Of a stretch of DNA of 64,000 nucleotides, positions 58,173-64,000 are shown piece after piece; positions within the stretch are counted from its first letter, which is position 1; every line of letters begins with the position of its first letter. The notes under the pieces are model-generated. The model worked only from the letters and a program-made list of their open reading frames with translations, ran no database searches and was not told the DNA's origin. Position numbers and translations under genes: made by a program. Source of the stretch: Trachythela sp. YZ-2020 (taxonomy: Eukaryota; Cnidaria; Anthozoa; Malacalcyonacea; Clavulariidae); NCBI GenBank assembly GCA_016169945.1, contig JADLSH010000377.1, forward strand, positions 434,001 to 498,000, written 5' to 3'.

Positions 58173-59124
58173 AGGTGTCAGCCATAGCAGAGAGTTGGGC
58201 CTCTCTTGGGTGGACAGTTTTTAGTTTGAAACCAAGGGCTGCATGGTCGTCTGGTCGGCAAGTGGCTGTGAGGCTGAGTTGTGGCTGAGGCTTGGATGGT
58301 TGTCTGACCCAGCGGTCATTAAGTTCGTTGTAAACATGGTGGTCAAGTGCGATGGCCTGCTTCCGTCCGGTGCGATTAATTGTTGTGCAGAGTGTATCAA
58401 ATGTCGCATCTTCAGTGCCTTGGATGCCGCTTCTTCTGTTTTTAGGTTTGTCCTTGCTACGGCAGACGCTTTCAAAGTGGTTTGTCCGGCCGCATACATC
58501 ACATCTTTTACCGTAGGCGGGGCAGTCGTTCTTCCTGATCCTTGGTGGGGCGTTTTTGCCGTGGCCCTGCTTTCCACAATAAGAGCAAGATTCGTTCTTG
58601 TTATCGTGTTGTCGGTTCTTAGTTTCCTCCTGGCCGCGCAGGCGGGCACCAAAGCTGCGTATTGTCTCGTCTCGGTCCTGGCGCATTTTGTGTAATTGGA
58701 CTCTGGCGACCATTGTGTTCTCTTCTTTTACTGCGAGTTTCTTTATTGCTGCCATGACTTCGTCGATGGGCTTGTTGGTGAGGGTTCCGCCAGCGTTTCG
58801 TGTAAGGTCTTTGCGCAGTGGCTCTTCACAGCACCCTAATAATTGTATCACCTTGTCTTTACCCGTAACCTTGGTAGCTTCGACGTAATCTAGCCATCGA
58901 GTTTGGAAGTATGACCACTCCTCGCTTGAGCCTGCTGCAGATAGCGTTGGACGGCGAACTTTCTCGATTCTAGCCGTTGTGACAGGGTTTGGTGATATGG
59001 CTCCAGCTTGTGTGTTGGTGTGAGCGCCAGAAGAGTGGATTGAGAGCAGTACAGCTGCTAGTTGGTTTTCCACTTCATCAGTTTCATAAGTGCAGTCAGG
59101 GTATGGACATTTGTGTTTGGGCAT
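58171..59124 (-). pseudogene. Gypsy Gag with internal deletion, running into protease
   Basis: The ATG at 59124 starts MPKHKCPYPDCTYETDEVEN, an N-terminal CxxxxC motif, followed by a Gag core (SSEEWSYFQTRWLDYVEATK, LLGCCEEPLRKDLTRNAG, ENTMVARVQLHKMRQDRDE). After FGARLRGQ the text jumps to EETKNRQHDN and the zinc knuckles CSYCGKQGHGKNAPP and CDVCGRTNHFESVC; related elements normally have about 100 more residues in between, so an internal deletion is likely. The frame reaches the protease active site AMADT and stops at TGA exactly where the glycine of the D-T/S-G triad should be. Confidence 0.82.
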
Positions 59125-59571
59125 TCTGATGCTCTATTCCGCTCGTTTATTTGACTTTTGAGTGTTATTAGTTTGTTTAACTTTCTGGGCGATGGGAATT
59201 TGTTATCACATGTGTTCAACGCCTGTTGAGTGATGGGATTTTCTATGGTTATCGTCTAGCGCAAATATTTTCAAAATGGCGCGTAATCCTATACACGAGG
59301 CGGATATTGTAATTCGCCCTTTGTGAGGGTTTTGTCAGCGTTGTGGAGTTAGCCTGTAGCCGTTTCTTCGCTCCGATAGAGATTTACAACGTGTTTCTAT
59401 ATCAATTTGCTGTTCTTACCTCGTTTTATGGGGTGTCTTTCGTCGCTGTTTCGGCCGCAATGTGTGCGCTTCGATTTGGGACTTTGTCAGCTAAACCACG
59501 GTAGAGTTCACTTCGCTGTCGTTCCTTCGTTTCGGCGGGCTTTAAGACGTACAGTACGTTCGTTCATCATA
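59125..59571 (-). other. Gypsy 5' leader
   Basis: Region between the 5' LTR and Gag. A tRNA-complementary primer site starting with TGG is not visible right after the LTR; the sequence reads TATGATGAACGAACG on minus. Confidence 0.6.
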
Positions 59572-59726
59572 GATAGGAGTTCATCCATTTCGCATAGACC
59601 TTTGTATAGTTTTATAGTTTTATTAATATAAGCATCAATCTACAAATACGGAATGATGAACGAACATAACACAAACTTGGACCCAGGTCCCTATATGTCT
59701 ATTACTCTTTAATTACCTATATGCTC
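59572..59726 (-). repeat. 5' LTR of the Gypsy element
   Basis: Identical to 54358-54512. It contains a TTATATTAATAAAACTATAA string on the minus strand that could serve as a polyadenylation signal. Confidence 0.88.
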
Positions 59727-59735
59727 TATAATCTA

Positions 59736-60324
59736 AATAGTTCAATATAGTTGTCTCCATCGCACAGTAAGTCAGGAAATAGATATAAACAACATTTGTA
59801 TATATCACTATCATATGTACAGGAACAACATATATTGTTGTCTTTGGCTTTGTTCACTGTTCAGTTTCTTGTTGTATTAAAAACATTTGCAGAAAGAAAA
59901 TTCTACTCCATGGCTTCCTTTCGCTGCTTAAAAGCAAAACAATTCCTCGTACGATATCTGAGAATGTTGGTGTTATATACAGTCTTTCAATTATTCAAAA
60001 CAGAAAAAAACTTCATTTTTTGTCAACAATAAAGTATTTCATTCCTTCGCCAGCCATGTTTATTCTCAACCCGCGAATGTGCCCGCATCCATCGCCGCCC
60101 GAAGCATTATTTTAAGAACCAATCACAATCAACCGGAGCAACAGTAGGAACCAGGGCTACTGTGCGAAGAGCAACGTGGCGTAGGCCAGCTGGGAACAAG
60201 GATGGAAAATCCCAGCAATCAAAAAAAGAAATGGCCGGGCGTTCGCCCCACTGATTTTGCATCCCCGCCCATATGGCGGAATCTACCTTGAATACTCCTA
60301 TTTTTACGACCTTGAAGTATATAT
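59736..60324. other. No gene recognised
   Basis: A 93-codon plus-strand frame (59751-60032) has no recognisable motif. Confidence 0.4.
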
Positions 60325-60328
60325 TTAA

Positions 60329-61769
60329 GGTGGCTCCCTACAGTTAGTACAGTTTGAAACACGATCTATATAGGTCAGACGTCACCCTCGCGGCTCACGC
60401 GTGGAATCTTCGTGACCAGGTAAAATTTTGAAACAAGCCGTAGGAAGTTATTTTCGAGACTTGTCTGCGAATAAACCACAGCAATTTCCTTATAATCGTA
60501 TATCTTTGAAATTCAAACAGTACGTATGTTCTAAGCTTTCTTTTAGTATGTTTTTACGTATTTACGTTCAGTATTATATTTATTTTATAATGTCCGTGGA
60601 CTTGTTGCAGACTAAAAAATTTAAAATGATAAAATTTAAAATCCTCAAGGCAGTCTAGAACTGTCAAAGTAATATAATAAACTGTTTAAAGCAATCAAAA
60701 TTTTAAAAACTAAAGCATACAACTACAGTACAGACAGTTACGACTTACGTTTGTCTTATGAAATTTAGAACTGTTTGAATGTTTTGAAAAGTTTTCATAC
60801 CGATTTCAACAATAAAAACAAATTGAAGAGACGTTGGATTAATTCAATGCGTAAACCAACAAACAATCTTGGGTCGAACAAGCCAAGGGTAACAAAAACG
60901 AAGAGAATGTTGCTCGCAATTTACTGTCGATGCAATAGAAGTGTTGATAAAATATTGCATCAATTCATTACCTAGAATTGATCAATTCGTTCTTTGAAAA
61001 ATTGTTCAACTTCCTGTGTGTGTGAATGGACCAATGGCTATTCGTTTCAGTGACTGATTGACCAATTGGGAACAAGCATGCCAGAAAACAGGAAGTTGAG
61101 CAATTTTCTATCAAATGTATTTTTCAAATTGATGAACTGAATTCGTGCAATATTTTCTCAATACTTCTATCGCATCGACAGTAATCCATTTAAAATATAT
61201 AGCCTGTTTTACAGCCAGCGAGTGACTCGAACATGCGCCCGCAAACACTATATCGTGACCGGTCAGTATTTTTTAAGCCGTTGCGTGTTTTTCGCGAGCA
61301 GAAAATGGCATTTTGAGGTTCTTTTTTCCGTTCGTTTCTCCGGTGACCATATCTCAAAATTTGACTATGTATTGAACGTACTAAGTTCCATTAAACTCTT
61401 AAATTTAAAAAATTCGCCAGTGTAGTTTTGTGAAAGTAAATTTTGGCTTTTAGAAAAAAACTGCACGGGGGATTTTCAAAACATTTTTTTAGAAATTCAG
61501 AATCTCATAATGATTTACTTTCTGCAAAAAGAGACTAGTTCACAGACCTTATTTTTCCGCTATCATACCTTCTTTGGCTAAAACTGCCAAGATAAATTAT
61601 GACGTCATGTCGCCATGGCAACGTCAAGAGTAAAAAACTTGCATTGAAATTATTGCTTGATATACGAGGAATAAAGTGCTTTTTAAATTTGAGTTTTCTA
61701 AGCTTATAACCGTTCATAGAGCTTTCAATTCAAAACACTGATATCTAATGGAAACTGTAGAGAGCCTCC
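60329..61769. mobile_element. TTAA-target element B, same family as 22051-23364
   Basis: Starts GGTGGCTCCCTACAGTTAG and ends GTAGAGAGCCTCC (mutated), flanked by TTAA at 60325-60328 and 61770-61773. The first 250-300 bp match the reverse complement of the right side of element A (for example GATCTATATAG, GAAGTTATTTTCG, CTAAGCTTTCTTTTAG). Near the right side, GTCGCCATGGCAACGTC is an X-box-like palindrome. A separate palindrome with about 90-bp arms (60913-61188) appears to be nested inside. No transposase. Confidence 0.85.
60913..61188. repeat. Inverted repeat nested in TTAA element B
   Basis: TTTACTGTCGATGCAATAGA on the left pairs with TCTATCGCATCGACAGTAA on the right. AATTGTTCAACTTCCTG and CAGGAAGTTGAGCAATT form the inner arms; the centre has TGACCAATTGG. 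Confidence 0.7.
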
Positions 61770-61773
61770 TTAA

Positions 61774-62397
61774 TTCAAGGTTTTAACACTCTTAACTGTT
61801 TATCTTAAAAATTTTTTAAAGAATTTCCGCCTACTCAATTTACTATGTTTGAAATAATTAGAAATTATAATCTACTAAACCTAAAACAATTAAACTTAAA
61901 TGTAACTTTTGTTACGTATTCGACGCTTACCCGCTGCTTGTGAACCAACAATCGTTCGTTACAGCGCTGACTCAATTTTTCACAATTTTCACAATTTTAT
62001 TAAATTTAAAGAAAAAGAAAACAAATATACACAGTACTACACGCAAAATAGCAAAGCTAATCGAGGCGTGTAGTTACAATATCTCAGCTATGACTTAGCT
62101 GAATAAATCTGTTTATGTACACATCAGTCTATACTAGAGTTCCGTTTAAGTTAATTATCAGTTCAGCAGATCTTGAATTGCATAATAACAAGCAAAGTAT
62201 TTGTGCAACGATTTACCATAGCACCGCCGTGCTTGCGCTGTTACCTATTTAAATATAAAATAAATTTTACACTATAGTATTAACTAATTGATATCAGGCT
62301 CCGTTATCATGACTGCTTCAAACAGTCACAAGGGCACATGATTTTCCTCCTTTCTCTACATTAATGTTATTTCTAAACAATTTGAATTGACTGGCCC
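61774..62397. other. 3' flank of the vWA gene
   Basis: Probably includes the 3' untranslated region of the minus-strand gene. No clear polyadenylation signal was identified. Confidence 0.4.
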
Positions 62398-63569
62398 TTA
62401 TATAACTATGCACACATTTTTTCTGAAGATCATGAGTTCATACAGTTCATCAATTGACATCTTTCTACCCCTTTTCATTTTCATTTCGACGACTGTAATC
62501 ATCGTGTCTTCTTTGCGGGTCAGGTAACATGAATTCCAGCCTCCTTTTTCTTGCCAATGACTTTCCATACTTTCGTTCAAAGGAGTTATAATCGTATGTA
62601 GATTACCTTGTACCATTATGATTAGTTTTGCCAGTTCGTCTCGCATACACATAGAAAGGCTACTGTTCTTTGATACTGATTCCTGAATGTGATTCTCAGC
62701 TTTCCTCAATTGCCTTAATGCACCTTCGCGGTCGACTTTCTCTATATCTTTAATAACGTGATGAAGCTTCTTGGCAACTTGCACCCGATTAAGCTGCTCA
62801 TTCACGTCAGGATTTACCTCGTTCAAGTGACGTGTTCGTGCCACGTAAAGATACTCGTCGCACGTTTCCACGCTCTGCGTGATCACGTTCGTGTACGTCA
62901 TCTCTACGCTAAACAGTTCTTCGTAGTTTGCTTTTTCTTTCGCTGGAAGTACGGTAAGATCGAGTGGAATATGTCGAGATTGCTGGTCCGCCAAAGTCGG
63001 TATTTTAATAATCAACTTATTTCCTTCTTTCGTTTGGTTGAATTTTGTTATTGCTTCGTTGATTTCAATGCGGTCTGATGATGGCGATATAGTTAGTTGG
63101 ATATCTTCAGCAACTTGGTTTATTGCATTAGACACAACATAGACAAAAGCGGTTCCTAGATCTGTACCTTTGTCCACATTATGGTAATTGCCATCGCCAA
63201 CACTTTTAGCGAGGTTAAGAAGAAAACCTTCGAGATCGTGATAGCCAAAAATACCGAAAGCATGTAAATCCACTCGTGATGTCAGTGAACTTGACTTTAG
63301 CGTATTTATCTCCTTCTTAATCTCTCGAACAATCACATCTGGTTTTTGATATTTCCCAGCACTTGGATTGCCGTCGGTAAAGAGCATAATACAGGCCTTT
63401 CTTTTCCCTTCATAAGCCATCTGCAGCCCGGCTAATAAACCCTCGTAAGTATTCGTGTCACCAGATGGTTCAATTGCGTTTATGATATCGCTGGCGAGCT
63501 TTTTCTTTTCCTTAGTTGCTGGCGTCAGTTCAACAAGACGATTCGCTTTTTTATTAAACGATACAACAC
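62398..63569 (-). CDS. von Willebrand factor A domain protein, last exon
   Basis: The exon starts after an acceptor (TTTTTTGCATGTAG, minus) inside a codon and reads VVSFNKKANRLVEL. It contains the second and third MIDAS metal-site elements of a vWA domain, a threonine in SGDTNTYEGL and an aspartate in MLFTDGNPSAG; the first element (DxSxS) must lie in an upstream exon beyond the window. The vWA fold ends near SNAINQVAEDIQL. A beta-rich region follows, then a helical stretch (KKLHHVIKDIEKVDREGALR, LRKAENHIQESV), and the protein ends at TAA 62398. Such architecture suggests an intracellular adhesion-type or ubiquitin-pathway vWA protein, but I cannot name it. No stop or frameshift over 390 codons. 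Confidence 0.78.
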
Positions 63570-64000
63570 CTACATGCAAAAAAGCATTAGTTTCGAAACA
63601 TGCATGCAAGTTAGGAGCGTTTTTCAAATTTAAGTAGATTTTTAGCCTGATTGTTGAGGTATAACAAGGACTGATCCAATTGAACTAAAACATGGAGAGT
63701 ATCTAAAAGCCTACAAGAAATATCGCGCATGATAATATATTGCGAAAGTAATCTAACTTTACACCTTAAAAATGTCGTAGTCACTCGAGTTCTACGGTGT
63801 TCGTTAGTACATGCAATAGTAATAGTAAGGGTGTGCTTATTATCACGGCAGCTTGCAGTGAGAGAATTGCGAGAGACACACGGACACAGCTCAACGCTCG
63901 AAGGCTAGAAGGCTTTCACATATAGCTTCCTTGCCACTTTGCTCTCGCCATCACGGGCAAGGCTGGTGTGGAAAGGGCCAGTTACAACCCAAACCAACTC
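63570..64000 (-). other. Intron of the vWA gene
   Basis: Upstream of the acceptor at 63570. No further exon is visible before the end of the window. A CGAAGGCTAGAAGGC-like short repeat is present near 63900. Confidence 0.45.

Larger units (their letters stand above)
54350..59735 (-). mobile_element. Ty3/Gypsy LTR retrotransposon with identical LTRs
   Basis: Two 155-bp direct repeats (54358-54512 and 59572-59726) appear identical base for base. Outside them lies the direct repeat ATAATCTA (54350-54357 and 59728-59735), a target-site duplication of 5-8 bp. On the minus strand a purine-rich GGGGGGAGATG tract precedes the 3' LTR (54513-54530). Coding order is Gag-zinc knuckle, protease, RT, RNase H, integrase, which fixes the Ty3/Gypsy class. 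The LTRs are very short for this class. Confidence 0.92.

Overview
The window is animal nuclear DNA: introns with GT/AG borders, AT-rich non-coding sequence, two recognisable animal genes (a BAX-type BCL-2 protein and a KIS/UHMK1-type kinase) and a very dense population of transposable elements. The mix of microsatellite-tailed LINEs, Ty3/Gypsy, hAT, P-like, TTAA-target and CACTG-ended elements plus several multicopy protein families common in corals and anemones suggests a cnidarian, perhaps an anthozoan. That assignment is inference.

Layout. 1-835: LINE reverse transcriptase fragment (minus). 1053-4573: long foldback element with a 1.1 kb nested insertion. 5982-6180: 40-bp tandem repeats ending in a short hairpin. 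8607-12619: 4-kb element with CACTG ends, arrays of 17-bp palindromes at both ends and decayed exons inside. 13131-13298: a hairpin. 14281-16720: two small inverted-repeat elements and a hAT remnant. 17697-23550: two LINE copies, one nearly full length with a TTAA element inserted at its stop codon. 23758-26600: two convergent transposon-type pseudogenes. 27364-30047: last two exons of BAX. 30627-33930: nested MITEs and a broken LINE. 34477-40042: UHMK1-like kinase gene, whose 4.3-kb intron is packed with MITEs. 40040-47225: SAP-like remnant, LINE fragments, half of the foldback element and a long decayed multicopy-family gene. 47513-52249: MITE, a second CACTG-type element, a large (TTTC)n tract and another foldback. 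52966-54130: broken C76-type cysteine protease gene with an in-frame 33-bp minisatellite. 54350-59735: Ty3/Gypsy element with identical LTRs and broken genes. 60329-61769: second TTAA element. 62398-63569: 3' exon of a vWA-domain gene.

The likely functional host genes are BAX, UHMK1 and the vWA gene; the rest is mostly decayed mobile DNA. The most unusual pattern is a set of four hairpins (2858-2958, 6117-6145, 13131-13298, 38254-38396). Their stem sequences are unrelated, but in each the stem is divided into modules by the dinucleotide GA on the same strand of both arms. Folded, each border becomes a tandem G-A mismatch in a C-GA-G context. Two of the hairpins clearly sit at one end of a mobile element whose other end carries a second hairpin and a shared 13-bp box.
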